Below are positions 9,272 to 19,152 of a DNA stretch of 61,266 nt, piece after piece. Numbering within the stretch: position 1 is the first letter of the stretch; every line of letters starts with the position of its first letter. The DNA comes from Bacteroidota bacterium (GTDB taxonomy: Bacteria > Bacteroidota > Bacteroidia > AKYH767-A > OLB10): NCBI GenBank assembly GCA_016717325.1, contig JADKFV010000025.1:1-61266 (forward strand). The letters are read 5' to 3'. The position numbers and the translations under genes were made by a program. Below the pieces are notes generated by a model, which was not told the origin of the DNA, made no database searches, and worked only from the letters and a program-made list of their open reading frames with translations.

Positions 9272-9847
9272 ATGGATGATACTCGAAAAATTATGCAGGT
9301 TGCAGTTATAGATGCTAACGATGCCATTAAAGAAATAGTGTCGGGTTGCATTCGTAACGAAAGGGTTTATCAGCAAAAGTTATATAAGCTTTATGCCGGT
9401 AAGTTGCTGGGTATTTGCTTTCGGTATACAAAAAATAAAATGGAAGCTGAAGATTTGTGTCAGGATGCATTTGTAAAAATATTCAATAAACTCGGTTCTT
9501 TCAATTGGGATGGCTCGTTCGAGGGTTGGTTGAAACGCATAACGGTAAACACAGTGCTGGAATATTTTCGAAAACAAAAACTGCAGTATCAGACTATTGA
9601 TGAAACCTTCTACAATACCGAGCAAAGTGCTTATAACATTTTTGAACGAATGGGAAATTATGATGCCGCATTGATGATGCAACAATTGCCTCCGGCCACA
9701 CGCATTGTTTTTAACCTTTATACTATTGAGGGATATAAACACAGAGAAATAGCTGCGCAACTTAACATAAGCGAAGGCACATCGAAATGGCATTGTGCCA
9801 ATGCACGCAAATTATTACAGGCATTAGCAAAAAATCAAAAATTTTAA
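9272..9847 (+). CDS. ECF-type RNA polymerase sigma-70 factor
   Basis: Alternative sigma factor of 191 residues from the ATG at 9272; the reading frame extends upstream to 9224 but that would overlap the candidate promoter. Region 2 is LYAGKLLGICFRYTKNKMEA then EDLCQDAFVKIF with WLKRITVN; region 4 is a C-terminal helix-turn-helix (EGYKHREIAAQLNISEGTSK). The frame is intact. It begins an apparent operon with the membrane-anchored barrel protein at 9860 (12 bases apart) and the lipoprotein at 11331, suggesting that the neighbour is its regulator or target. Confidence 0.9.
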   Translation: MDDTRKIMQVAVIDANDAIKEIVSGCIRNERVYQQKLYKLYAGKLLGICFRYTKNKMEAEDLCQDAFVKIFNKLGSFNWDGSFEGWLKRITVNTVLEYFRKQKLQYQTIDETFYNTEQSAYNIFERMGNYDAALMMQQLPPATRIVFNLYTIEGYKHREIAAQLNISEGTSKWHCANARKLLQALAKNQKF

Positions 9848-9859
9848 AATTCAAAAATC

Positions 9860-11305
9860 ATGAGTACCGATAAAAACATGTTCGATAATTTTGAAGTGGA
9901 CCCTGGTTCACAACTGTGGGAGCGCATCGAAAAACAATTGCCACCCGAAAAGAAAAAACGTAAGGGCCTGATATGGTTTTTTGCTTCTGCATTTTTACTC
10001 ATAGCATTAACTGCAGTTTCGCTTTATGTAATTTTAAAAGATGATGATGCTGCACAACAAATTGCAACCAGTCAAAACACAAATGTAAATTCGAATGCTA
10101 TAAAAACAGTATCCGACTCGTTGAATGATAATATTCAAATTCCTTTGCAAGAGGCTACAAATAATATATCCATAGCAGAAAATAAAACCGGGAATGTGAA
10201 ATTGGCAAACGGGACAAAGGCACCAAAACTAAAAACACAAAAAAATAAAATTATTAAGCATAAAAATGAATCGATAATTTCTGATACAAGTGAGAATGAA
10301 ACAACCAATTTACAAATTGATAGCACCGCGATTGCAAAGAATGATGAAGAGCCGAGTGAAAAATTGAATGCAGAAAATTTTAATACGAACAATGAAATAC
10401 CAGTTGTGGATAGTTCAATAGCAAGCAATAAATTTTCAAGATATATGATAGATTCTCTACTAGGAAATTTAAATAATATATCCTTTTTCGATTCAATAAA
10501 AACCAAAACGAAACCTGAACCCAAAAGCCGATTCCGAATTGGGATTTTATATGCAAGGTTGATAAACGAATCGGAATATCAGAATACTGAGTTTACATCT
10601 GAAGGTGTGAAGTATAGCGATGGAGGTGCCACTGCACCTGGCCCTGGCGCGTCGGGCTATTTTGTAATGAGCGATTATGTGAGTAAAAAATATTTTCGAG
10701 CACGGTTTGGGTTTGGGTTACGCATGTATAATCGCGAAGATTATGTGCCATCTTTATGGAAAGATAATTCGGGAGAATTATTTGTTCATACAAAAGTTGG
10801 GAATTTAAATTTTGATGGTACTGCAATTGGTATAAATGTGTCGCCAATAACCACTACACCAAATGATATAATAATAATGCCCGAAAGAAACGAAGCCGGA
10901 GATAGCGCAAGGCTGCTAACCAAAGAACGTATATACATGCTTGATATTCCCATAATGTTTGGATGGCAATTCGTGAAAAACAGGAAACTCACTCCTTACT
11001 TATTGATTGGCAGTCATGTATTTATTCCTTTCAAACATACCGAGAGTATTATTAATACAGTAAATAATAAAGAGACGAAAGCCTATTATACAAACGACAC
11101 AAAATACAAAACATGTTTTGCGCCTTGTGTTTTAGCAGGATTTGAATATCAGTTAACGCCTCAATTATATGTGCAGGCAAATGCAGGATATACACAAGTT
11201 GTAACACCATTGACAATTTCCGAATCACGCGCCCAGGGAGCCAAACGCACCATGCGTTTCGAACAATATGAATTTCAGGCGGGATTACAATATCGATTTA
11301 AATAA
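9860..11305 (+). CDS. Membrane-anchored protein with C-terminal outer-membrane beta-barrel-like domain
   Basis: 481 residues with three parts. The short charged cytoplasmic N-terminus (MFDNFEVDPGSQLWERIEKQ) resembles the start of Bacteroidota proteins encoded next to ECF sigma factors. One transmembrane helix follows (about 40-60, GLIWFFASAFLLIALTAVSL). A long Asn/Ser/Glu/Lys-rich linker (about 65-215) leads to a beta-rich C-terminus (about 220-481) ending in QYEFQAGLQYRFK, typical of a porin-like 8-strand barrel with a terminal aromatic residue. Cotranscription with the sigma gene makes an anti-sigma or sensor role plausible; this is inference. An inner-membrane helix plus an outer-membrane barrel in one chain is topologically unusual. 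Confidence 0.75.
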   Translation: MSTDKNMFDNFEVDPGSQLWERIEKQLPPEKKKRKGLIWFFASAFLLIALTAVSLYVILKDDDAAQQIATSQNTNVNSNAIKTVSDSLNDNIQIPLQEATNNISIAENKTGNVKLANGTKAPKLKTQKNKIIKHKNESIISDTSENETTNLQIDSTAIAKNDEEPSEKLNAENFNTNNEIPVVDSSIASNKFSRYMIDSLLGNLNNISFFDSIKTKTKPEPKSRFRIGILYARLINESEYQNTEFTSEGVKYSDGGATAPGPGASGYFVMSDYVSKKYFRARFGFGLRMYNREDYVPSLWKDNSGELFVHTKVGNLNFDGTAIGINVSPITTTPNDIIIMPERNEAGDSARLLTKERIYMLDIPIMFGWQFVKNRKLTPYLLIGSHVFIPFKHTESIINTVNNKETKAYYTNDTKYKTCFAPCVLAGFEYQLTPQLYVQANAGYTQVVTPLTISESRAQGAKRTMRFEQYEFQAGLQYRFK

Positions 11306-11330
11306 TTTATTACTTTAAAAACACAACGAA

Positions 11331-11944
11331 ATGAAATTTACAAAATTGAACTTTGCACAAATCGCAATTGCCATATTTGCAGTTGCAACAATCAATGGTT
11401 GCAAGAAGGACGATGTTTCTTCGAACGAAAAACCTTTCATGAATTTATTTTCGGAAAGGCAGGCATATTTTGAAATTGGTGATGAGCATTTCTATATTTA
11501 TGGCGATATACTCCCGGTACAAGCTTTACTGTTAATACTGCTGATTTTAAATTCAGCACCGAGTTTTACAAAACCACTTGTTCAATAACTAATTTAGATA
11601 AAGAGGAGCGCTTCAGATTGACAATAGAAAAGGGAAATTTTGGGAACAGAGAAATAAGCAGTGGAATGACTTGGAATGAATACATTGTTTCGCAACTAGA
11701 AAACAATGTTGTGGAATATAACAACGAGGGAGTTACAATTCAATTAATAGACATGGAAAAAAACATTTGGTACTATTCCAATCCGGATGAATCTTATTCA
11801 GATTTTAAAATATTGGAAAGCAAGTATTCGAAAGGTGTACTTACCGTACATGCAACATTTAATTGCAATGTGACATCAGACGACAACCAAACATTGTATT
11901 TGAAAAATTGCGAATTCGTTGGCCAGTTTAAAAATTTGGAATAA
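11331..11944 (+). CDS. Hypothetical lipoprotein (one frameshift)
   Basis: Third gene of the sigma operon. The N-terminus MKFTKLNFAQIAIAIFAVAT then INGCKK is a lipoprotein signal with lipobox INGC (Cys24). The frame breaks near 11516, where one C seems to be missing (ctcccggt for ctccccggt). In the next frame the protein continues as PGTSFTVNTADFKFST, through FRLTIEKGNFGNREISSG to the stop at 11944, total about 204 residues. The family is not recognised; the mature part looks beta-rich. Followed by a strong terminator. Confidence 0.7.
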
Positions 11945-11967
11945 ATCATAATTTACAATCGCAATCT

Positions 11968-12018
11968 AAGCACATGAAACAAACATGCAGTTCGTTTGAT
12001 GTGCTTTTTCTTTTTTTT
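11968..12018 (+). terminator. Rho-independent terminator of the sigma operon
   Basis: Arms aagcacat (11968-11975) and atgtgctt (11999-12006), with an inner caaac/gtttg pairing, followed by tttctttttttt. It lies 24 bases after the lipoprotein stop. Confidence 0.8.
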
Positions 12019-12106
12019 ATAGATTCTATAGAATCCGCATTATTCTAACAAAACAATTTCTTTCCTCCGCACATTTGTATTAATTTGCAATAAAATAAAG
12101 AACCGA

Positions 12107-13887
12107 ATGTTAGCAGTTTTAAAATCGATTTGTATTGCCTTGTTGTTTTTGATAATTAGCGGAAAATGTTTTGCGCTAGGAATAAAATATTCGCTCAACT
12201 TTAGTGAAGCACAAACGCATAACATAAATGTGAGTATGAGAATTACGGATATTAATGAATCGCAACTTTTATTAAAAATTCCGGTGTGGATTCCAGGCAG
12301 TTATATGCTTCGCGAATTTTCGAAAAACATAGAAAGCGTGCAAGCATTTGCAGGCAAAACAAATATTGAAATTGTAAAAACAAGAAAAAATACCTGGCAA
12401 ATAAACACTACCAACAAAAAAGAAATTCTTGTAACCTATTCGTATTATGCCAATGAATTAACGGTACGTACTTGCCATACCGATGCCGAACATGCATTTA
12501 TAAATCCAAGTAATATTTGTATGTACATCGATGGGCATGTAGATGTGCCGTCAACCATAGAAATAAATCCATACAGCAATTGGAATAAAATTTCAACACC
12601 TCTTGCGCAGGTTGGCGACAATCAATGGACACGCACTGCAACCAACTACGATGAGTTTGCCGACTCTCCAATTGAAATGGGAAATCATCAAACTATGATG
12701 TTTAATTATAATGATGCCGAACATGAGATAGCCATATTTGGCGATGTAAAATGCGATGAGAAAAAAGTAGTCAATGATTTCAAAAAAATAATTAAGGAAT
12801 GCGAAAATGTTTTTGGCGAGTTGCCTTATAAGCGCTATGTATTTTTTTCGCAACACTTTGCAGGTGGTGGTGGTGGCCTCGAACATAAAAATTCCTGTTC
12901 ATTGCAATCGGGCATCAACACCTTCGATTCGATTTCAAGTTACAAAGGTTATTTAGGGTTGGTGGCCCACGAATATTTTCATTGCTGGAATGTAAAACGT
13001 TTACGCCCTGCCCCTCTCGGCCCATTCGATTACGATAATGAAAATTATACTCAATTATTATGGATTGGAGAAGGTTTCACCGCTTATTATGATGACCTTT
13101 TAACTTACCGTGCCGGTTTTTTAACAGAAGAAGAATATACAAAAGCATTTGCCGGTTCAATAAGTTATGTGCTGCACACACCGGGCAATAATGTGCAGAG
13201 TCTGGCCGAGTCAAGTTTCGATGCATGGATAAAATATTACAGGCCAAATGAGAATTCACAAAACGCAACTATATCATATTATACCAAAGGTTCGGTAGTG
13301 GCATGGATGCTCGATTTAGAAATAATAAAAAATACCAAAGGCAAAAAGTGCCTTGACGATTTAATGCGATCGATGTATAATAAATACTTCAAAGAACTGG
13401 ACAGGGCATTTACGTTCGAAGACTTTTTACAGGAAGTAAATTTACTTGTGGGGAAAGACATGAGTCCGTTTTTTGAAAAGTATGTGTTTGCTGCAAGTGC
13501 CACTCCTGATATAGAAGAACTCAAGCAAGGAGGAATAGATTTAATTGTTACACTTGATAGTTCACTAAGCTTTGGTTCGGGAATAAAAACTTCGGGCACA
13601 CAAGGTTACACAAAAGTAACAAGTGTAAATCGTAATTCGGCAGCATGGCAGGCAGGCATCAACAGTGATGATTATATCACACAAATAAACAAAGTAACCG
13701 TAAAAAATAATTTTGATTCGTTATACAATGCGCAACCAATCGGCAGCGAAATAAATTTCACTTTGATAAGAAGAAACCACCTCACGTCTGTTTTCGCCAC
13801 AAAAAAATGTTGCCTGTATACCAGGTAAAAATATTGCCTTACCGTGAAAATAAATTGTATTACTATAAATGGCTTCATCGCAATTGA
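12107..13887 (+). CDS. M61 family metallopeptidase (glycyl aminopeptidase-like), frameshift near C-terminus
   Basis: Exported zinc peptidase of about 593 residues. It has a signal peptide (MLAVLKSICIALLFLIISG) and the M61 N-terminal beta domain. The catalytic motif HEYFHCWNVKRLRP (HExxH, about residues 287-300) is followed by the glutamate motif GEGFTAYYDDL, and a PDZ-like domain (VTSVNRNSAAWQAGINSDDY) ends the protein. A missing A in the homopolymer near 13803-13809 makes the frame stop early at 13828; the repaired end reads LPVYQVKILPYRENKLYYYK then WLHRN with stop at 13887, as in relatives. Nine bases later the GSCFA gene begins, so they are probably cotranscribed. Confidence 0.88.
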
Positions 13888-13895
13888 TATAAAAT

Positions 13896-14909
13896 ATGAA
13901 ACTCCAATTGGATATCAATATAGAAAAGCCAAAAGCTACCATAAATTACGATGATGGTTTATTGCTAATAGGTTCGTGCTTTACGGCCAATATTGGTAAG
14001 ATGCTTAGCGAGCGAAAATTTAATTGCCTGCACAATCCCACCGGTATTTTATTCGACCCTCATAGTATTGCGAAGCATGTGCATGATATTGTTTATAATA
14101 AGCAATACACCGTTGATGATTTGTTTGTGCTGAATGGCATATATAATAGTTGGAACCACCACAGCGAATTTTCGGATGTGGATGCTGAAAAGGTAGTGGC
14201 AAAAATAAACGGTCGTATAAATGCAGCACATAATTTATTACTCAAATGCAAATGGATGGTAATAACTTTGGGTAGTGCATATCATTATACATTAGTCGAT
14301 AATAATATTGCGGTTGCCAACTGTCACCGTGCCCCATCGCAATGGTTTCATAAAAAAATGATTCCATCATCCGAGATTCAAACAATGCTGAGCAACATTA
14401 TAAATTTGTTGCAGCGAATAAATCCCCAATTGAATTTTGTTTTTACAGTAAGCCCTGTAAGGCACATACGCGATGGTGTGGTCGAAAATAATTTTAGCAA
14501 GGCTCAACTGATTGACGCAGTGCATCAACTGAAAGCAAAATATAATACAGTGAATTATTTTCCTGCGTACGAAATTGTAATTGACGTGTTGCGCGATTAT
14601 CGTTTTTATGATATCGATTTGGTGCATCCCAATTATTTGGCAACAGAAATTATTTTCGAATATTTCGAAAAGAATTATCTGGATGAAGCGACACGAAAAA
14701 TTGCTGATGATATTCTGGCATTAACAAAAGCTATTAACCATCGACCTTTACATGCAAGTTCACCCACACACCAAGCCTTTTTGAAGCAGACACTGGAAAA
14801 AATAAAACAAATGCAACAATTGATGCCCGGCTTGAATTGGCAAAATGATTTGGAACAAATTGAAGCACAAATAAAAAATAACAATTTGGATAGCAACGTT
14901 AAACTGTGA
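13896..14909 (+). CDS. GSCFA domain-containing protein
   Basis: 337-residue protein of the GSCFA family, related to SGNH/GDSL-type hydrolases. The eponymous motif reads GSCFTANIG near residue 26, and further family blocks are visible: NPTGILFDPHSI, WNHHSEFS, ITLGSAYHY, FTVSPVRHIRDG and DIDLVHPNYLA, the last carrying the catalytic Asp-His type block. No signal peptide is seen. Intact frame, 8 bases after the repaired M61 gene, and overlapping the next gene start by 4 bases. Substrate unknown. Confidence 0.88.
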   Translation: MKLQLDINIEKPKATINYDDGLLLIGSCFTANIGKMLSERKFNCLHNPTGILFDPHSIAKHVHDIVYNKQYTVDDLFVLNGIYNSWNHHSEFSDVDAEKVVAKINGRINAAHNLLLKCKWMVITLGSAYHYTLVDNNIAVANCHRAPSQWFHKKMIPSSEIQTMLSNIINLLQRINPQLNFVFTVSPVRHIRDGVVENNFSKAQLIDAVHQLKAKYNTVNYFPAYEIVIDVLRDYRFYDIDLVHPNYLATEIIFEYFEKNYLDEATRKIADDILALTKAINHRPLHASSPTHQAFLKQTLEKIKQMQQLMPGLNWQNDLEQIEAQIKNNNLDSNVKL

Positions 14910-14926
14910 ACTCAAAACTAATTGAA

Positions 14927-15733
14927 ATGAAAACAATTATAAACGTATTACGTCTCTTTTTTATTTTTTTAATCTTACTTTCTGCATCCTGCAAAATACC
15001 ATATTACAGATCCGACAGCTACCACGCCCCAAGCCTTTACAAAAAAATGCAGCTGAATAGCGAGTTCAGCTTTGGCACCAATCAATCTATAAAGGCATCA
15101 TTTTCACCTGTTTCAAACCTGGGCATAATGGCTCACTATCAATATAATCAAGGCAAGTTAACGGATAGCGAGTCTGGTGCATTCAATCAACGCAATCAAC
15201 ATTCAAATGGTTTTGGCATAGGTTTTTATATACCAGCCTCCGATAGTACAAAGGGCAAAGGAGTTGTTGTGTTTGATGGCTATGTCGGCCTGCACAAAGG
15301 TATAAGTCGGGTACGCACTTATAACATTAAGCCATATATGGATTTACTTTATGTTGAAAATATCTATACAGACTTAAACTATAGCGGTGGATTTTTACAG
15401 TTGGGTTTTAATATATACGGTTTCGATTATGGTGCACTTAATATTGGTTTTCGCCTCAAGCATATTTCTGCAAGCTATTATCATCGCGATTTCTATATCA
15501 TTTCTCCCACTGAATATGGTTACAAAGAAACTACGGAACCAATATCATTCGATCAAACACAGCTATATTTTGGCGGCACAATAGGTTTGCCATTTATAAA
15601 ACTCTATGGAAGTGCCACCTTCGATATAGGTAGTGCTCCTTTTAGAAAGTATGAATTTTTACGTGAGCACTCTTTTCAAGTTGGTGCTTTTGTAGATATC
15701 ACCAATATCATTAATGTAATGAAACGCAATTAG
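14927..15733 (+). CDS. Hypothetical lipoprotein, beta-rich
   Basis: 268 residues from the ATG at 14927 (an upstream GTG at 14906 overlaps GSCFA). The N-terminus MKTIINVLRLFFIFLILLSA then SCKIP is a lipoprotein signal with Cys22. The mature part is rich in Tyr/Gly/Phe with alternating hydrophobic strands (FSFGTNQSIKASFSPVSNLG, VFDGYVGLHKGISRV, LYFGGTIGLPFIKLYGSATF), like an outer-membrane barrel or beta-sandwich. No family is recognised. It probably ends the M61-GSCFA operon. Confidence 0.75.
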   Translation: MKTIINVLRLFFIFLILLSASCKIPYYRSDSYHAPSLYKKMQLNSEFSFGTNQSIKASFSPVSNLGIMAHYQYNQGKLTDSESGAFNQRNQHSNGFGIGFYIPASDSTKGKGVVVFDGYVGLHKGISRVRTYNIKPYMDLLYVENIYTDLNYSGGFLQLGFNIYGFDYGALNIGFRLKHISASYYHRDFYIISPTEYGYKETTEPISFDQTQLYFGGTIGLPFIKLYGSATFDIGSAPFRKYEFLREHSFQVGAFVDITNIINVMKRN

Positions 15734-15738
15734 AAACT

Positions 15739-15767
15739 TTGGAAATTATATTGTTTCAATATATTCG
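15739..15767 (+). promoter_or_regulatory. Candidate promoter of glyA
   Basis: TTG (15739-15741), 18-base spacer, then TATATTCG (15760-15767), close to the Bacteroidota TTTG...TAnnTTTG consensus with one mismatch in the -7 box. It lies 54 bases before the glyA ATG. Confidence 0.5.
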
Positions 15768-15821
15768 CACGCTCAAAACAAATACAACAAAAATATTTTC
15801 AGTAAAAAATAAAAATATAAA

Positions 15822-17093
15822 ATGATAAAAAGAGACACCACCATTTTTAATTTGGTGAAACAAGAGTTAGAGCGCCAGCGTCATGGGATAGAACTGATAG
15901 CATCAGAAAATTTTGTTAGCAAGCAAGTGATGGAACCCATGGGTTCGTGCCTCACAAATAAATATGCTGAAGGCTTACCCGGAAAACGATATTATGGCGG
16001 TTGTGAAATTGTAGACCAAATAGAGCAGATTGCTATAGACCGTGCCAAAAAATTATTCAATTGCGAATGGGCCAATGTGCAGCCTCACTCGGGGGCGCAA
16101 GCCAATGCTGCCGTAATGCTCGGTGTATTGAAACCTGGCGATACTATTTTGGGCTTCGACCTTTCGCATGGTGGTCACCTTACACATGGAAGTCCGGTAA
16201 ATTTTTCGGGTAAATTGTACCGTGCTACATTTTATGGTGTAGAGCAAAAAACCGGAATGATAGATTATAAAAAAGTAGCAGCCAAAGCTGAACTTGAAAA
16301 ACCAAAATTAATCATCTGTGGTGCCTCGGCTTACTCTCGCGACTGGGATTATAAAAAGCTACGCAAAATTGCCGATAGCATAGGCGCTCTTTTGCTTGCC
16401 GACATTTCGCATCCTTCGGGGTTGATTGCGCGTGGCCTCCTCAACGATCCGTTGCCACATTGCCATATTGTAACCACTACTACGCACAAAACATTGCGTG
16501 GTCCTCGTGGCGGCCTTATTATGATGGGAAAAGATTTTCCAAATCCATTTGGATTGCTTACGCCTAAAGGAGAAATCAGACCAATGTCGGCTGTGTTAGA
16601 TATGGCTGTGTTTCCCGGAACACAAGGCGGCCCGTTGGAACATGTGATAGCATCGAAGGCCGTGGCATTTGAAGAAGCACTTAGTGACGATTATTTAAAG
16701 TATTGTGTTCAGGTTGTAAAAAATGCTAAAGCCATGGCTGCGGCCTTTGTCGATAAAGGTTATAAAATAATTTCGGGCGGAACCGATAATCATTTAATGT
16801 TGATAGACTTGCGCTCAAAAAATATCACCGGCAAGCAAGCTGAAAATGCCCTCGTGCGTGCTGATATAACCGTAAATAAAAACATGGTGCCTTTTGATGA
16901 TAAATCGCCATTTGTAACATCGGGTATACGCGTGGGTACAGCTGCAATGACAACGCGGGGTTTCAAAGAAAAGGATTTTGTAAAAGTAGTAGGCCTCATA
17001 GAAAACGTTATTCTGAATCATGAAAACGAAACAGTAATTGCCGAAACAAAAGTGAAGGTAAATGCTATGATGAAAAAATATCCGCTGTATTAA
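15822..17093 (+). CDS. glyA: Serine hydroxymethyltransferase
   Basis: PLP enzyme that interconverts serine and glycine, charging tetrahydrofolate with one-carbon units. 423 residues, full length. The PLP-lysine motif is TTTTHKTLRGPRGG (about residue 225-238); substrate-binding blocks ELIASENFVS, EGLPGKRYYGGCE and GTQGGPLEH are all present. The frame is intact. It stands alone with its own candidate promoter. Confidence 0.97.
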   Translation: MIKRDTTIFNLVKQELERQRHGIELIASENFVSKQVMEPMGSCLTNKYAEGLPGKRYYGGCEIVDQIEQIAIDRAKKLFNCEWANVQPHSGAQANAAVMLGVLKPGDTILGFDLSHGGHLTHGSPVNFSGKLYRATFYGVEQKTGMIDYKKVAAKAELEKPKLIICGASAYSRDWDYKKLRKIADSIGALLLADISHPSGLIARGLLNDPLPHCHIVTTTTHKTLRGPRGGLIMMGKDFPNPFGLLTPKGEIRPMSAVLDMAVFPGTQGGPLEHVIASKAVAFEEALSDDYLKYCVQVVKNAKAMAAAFVDKGYKIISGGTDNHLMLIDLRSKNITGKQAENALVRADITVNKNMVPFDDKSPFVTSGIRVGTAAMTTRGFKEKDFVKVVGLIENVILNHENETVIAETKVKVNAMMKKYPLY

Positions 17094-17334
17094 TTTATTA
17101 CGTATACAGTTATGGTGGTTTTATAACGTAATCTCAATTTCATTTGTGCAATTGTTTAGAGTAAAAACACCTTTCTATTATTATACACATTTTTTTTAGA
17201 AATAAGAAGTTACAAGAATGCTATTCCAAAATAATTTGAAATAAAAAAAGAACTGCATTTAACTATGTCAGCAGAAAATTTCAAAAAAAAAGTTCTGCGC
17301 CTGCAATCACTAACCGAATTAAGTTCCTAGCAAC

Positions 17335-17375
17335 AAACTAAAAACTCCAAACTATAAACTAAAAACTCCAAACTA
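17335..17375 (+). repeat. 20-bp direct repeat next to the scramblase-like gene start
   Basis: aaactaaaaactccaaacta occurs at 17335-17354 and again at 17356-17375, one base apart. It ends 3 bases before the next start codon, so it occupies the usual ribosome-binding region. The preceding intergenic stretch from 17094 is AT-rich without a recognised element. Confidence 0.85.
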
Positions 17376-17378
17376 AAC

Positions 17379-17969
17379 ATGAACACAAATTTTTTCGACA
17401 CTAATAGTTACTTCATCGATGAAAAAGTAAACTTCTTTCAATTCGAAAATTCATACAAAGTATTTAATGATAAAGGCGATCAAGTAGGTTCTGTCAGGCA
17501 GAAACTATCTACCGGGCAAAAGGCTTTACGTTTATTACTCAATAAGGCAATGTTGCCATTCTTGCTGGAAATAAAAAACATTGATGAACGCAAGGAAGCT
17601 TCCATTTCTCGGGGATGGACTTTTTGGATGTCGAAGATTTCGATTAAAGATTCCAATGACATGGAGATAGGAACCATTCAACAAAAGTTCAAACTCTTTA
17701 AACCGACATTCAAAATACTTGACAATACCGGAGTTCAAATTGCCGAAATAGGTGGCGATTGGAAGGCGTGGAATTTCACCATAAAAGATAATGCAGGAAC
17801 AGCAATAGGTTCAATTTCGAAAAAATGGGCCGGTGCTATGCAAGAAATATTTACCTCGGCCGATAAGTATAATGTTACGCTCAATGCCGATTATTCGAAC
17901 AAAGAAAATAAAATGGCCATACTTGCTGCAGCCATAACTATCGATATGGTTTTGAAAGAAAGTAAGTAA
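17379..17969 (+). CDS. Phospholipid scramblase/LURP-one-like protein
   Basis: 196-residue soluble protein with the repeated beta-strand pattern of the scramblase/LURP-one (Tubby-like) fold: YKVFNDKGDQVGSVRQK, FWMSKISIKDSNDMEIGTI, TFKILDNTGVQIAEIGGDWK and NFTIKDNAGTAIGSISKKWA. The C-terminus AILAAAITIDMVLKES is hydrophobic, as in the family. Frame intact, no signal peptide. The function in bacteria is not established. The start is the first ATG, although the upstream direct repeat replaces a normal ribosome-binding site. Confidence 0.75.
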   Translation: MNTNFFDTNSYFIDEKVNFFQFENSYKVFNDKGDQVGSVRQKLSTGQKALRLLLNKAMLPFLLEIKNIDERKEASISRGWTFWMSKISIKDSNDMEIGTIQQKFKLFKPTFKILDNTGVQIAEIGGDWKAWNFTIKDNAGTAIGSISKKWAGAMQEIFTSADKYNVTLNADYSNKENKMAILAAAITIDMVLKESK

Positions 17970-18049
17970 CTCAAAACTGTAATAAATTCGCGGCAATAAT
18001 TTAAATTGCGGGTCGTTATAAAAACATCAAACTGCCAAAAATATTTTGC

Positions 18050-19141
18050 ATGAACTTTAATACCAAGTCAAAAATTATTACGAATAAATTTTTTAAAACA
18101 ATTGTTGTTCTGTATTTTATTGCAACCACTTTGATGTCAAATTTGTGCGCTCAAATTGGTGGCAACAATACTTACGAATTTCTCAATCTCAATTCCGATG
18201 CTCGTATAGCTGCCATGGGTGGCACTTTTATATCTGTTATAGATAACGACCTCAGCACAGGTTTGCAGAATCCTGCATTGTTGCAGAAGCAACTGAATAA
18301 TAAAATTACACTTGCTGCCACCGATTATCTTACCGATATAAAATATGGTTCAATTGGATACGCACGGCATTACAATAAAACCGGAACTTTTGCAGCATCG
18401 CTCAAGTATGTAAACTATGGTGATTTTACCCAAACAGATGAGTTTGCATCCATTCTGGGAAATTTTGATGCCGCAGAGTATGCCATGCAAATAAGCTATG
18501 GAGCACCATTCCAAGGCGACAGCGCTTTTACTTATGGATTTGCACTCAAAGGGATTTACAGCAAACTTGCCGATTATACATCAACAGGATTGGCAGCTGA
18601 TGCCGGAGTGAGCTATACTAATACTGCAAGATTAATTACCATGAGTTTGTTGGTTAAACACGTGGGAGTGCAACTAAAAAAATACACTTCAGGAGCCAAA
18701 GAAAAATTACCTGTAGAAGTTCAGTTTGGAATTTCGAAAAGACTGGGAAAAGCGCCCTTTCGTTTCAATTTAAATATAAACAATATGCAGCAATGGGATA
18801 TTACTTATCCAAATGGAAGCAGTACGCAAGAAACCGATCCTCAAACCGGAGAAGTGATAGAAAAGAAAAATTCCTTTTTTACAAAAGCCATTCGTCATTG
18901 TGTGCCGGGCATTGAATTGTTATTATCGAAAAACTTTCACATACGGGCAGCATACAATTTTCAACGCAGAAACGAATTGGGTGTGCAAACAAGTATGAAA
19001 GCAGTAGGATTTAATTTTGGATTAGGCATAAAATTATCAAAATTCAACTTTAGTTATGCCCGCAGTATATATCATCTGGCAGGTGCCACCAATCACTTTA
19101 CCGTTGCATTTGATATGGACGATTTTTATAGGAAAAAATGA
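18050..19141 (+). CDS. porQ: Type IX secretion system protein PorQ
   Basis: 363-residue outer-membrane barrel protein of the PorQ family, a component linked to T9SS cargo release and attachment. It has a signal peptide (VVLYFIATTLMSNLCAQ) followed by the family start GGNNTYEFLNLNSDARIAAM and DNDLSTGLQNPALL. The frame is intact and ends FDMDDFYRKK. Its presence fits the T9SS-tailed proteins at 7.5, 25.8 and 31.6 kb. It is convergent with the amidase gene, 11 bases apart. Confidence 0.88.
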   Translation: MNFNTKSKIITNKFFKTIVVLYFIATTLMSNLCAQIGGNNTYEFLNLNSDARIAAMGGTFISVIDNDLSTGLQNPALLQKQLNNKITLAATDYLTDIKYGSIGYARHYNKTGTFAASLKYVNYGDFTQTDEFASILGNFDAAEYAMQISYGAPFQGDSAFTYGFALKGIYSKLADYTSTGLAADAGVSYTNTARLITMSLLVKHVGVQLKKYTSGAKEKLPVEVQFGISKRLGKAPFRFNLNINNMQQWDITYPNGSSTQETDPQTGEVIEKKNSFFTKAIRHCVPGIELLLSKNFHIRAAYNFQRRNELGVQTSMKAVGFNFGLGIKLSKFNFSYARSIYHLAGATNHFTVAFDMDDFYRKK

Positions 19142-19152
19142 TATTATAAACC

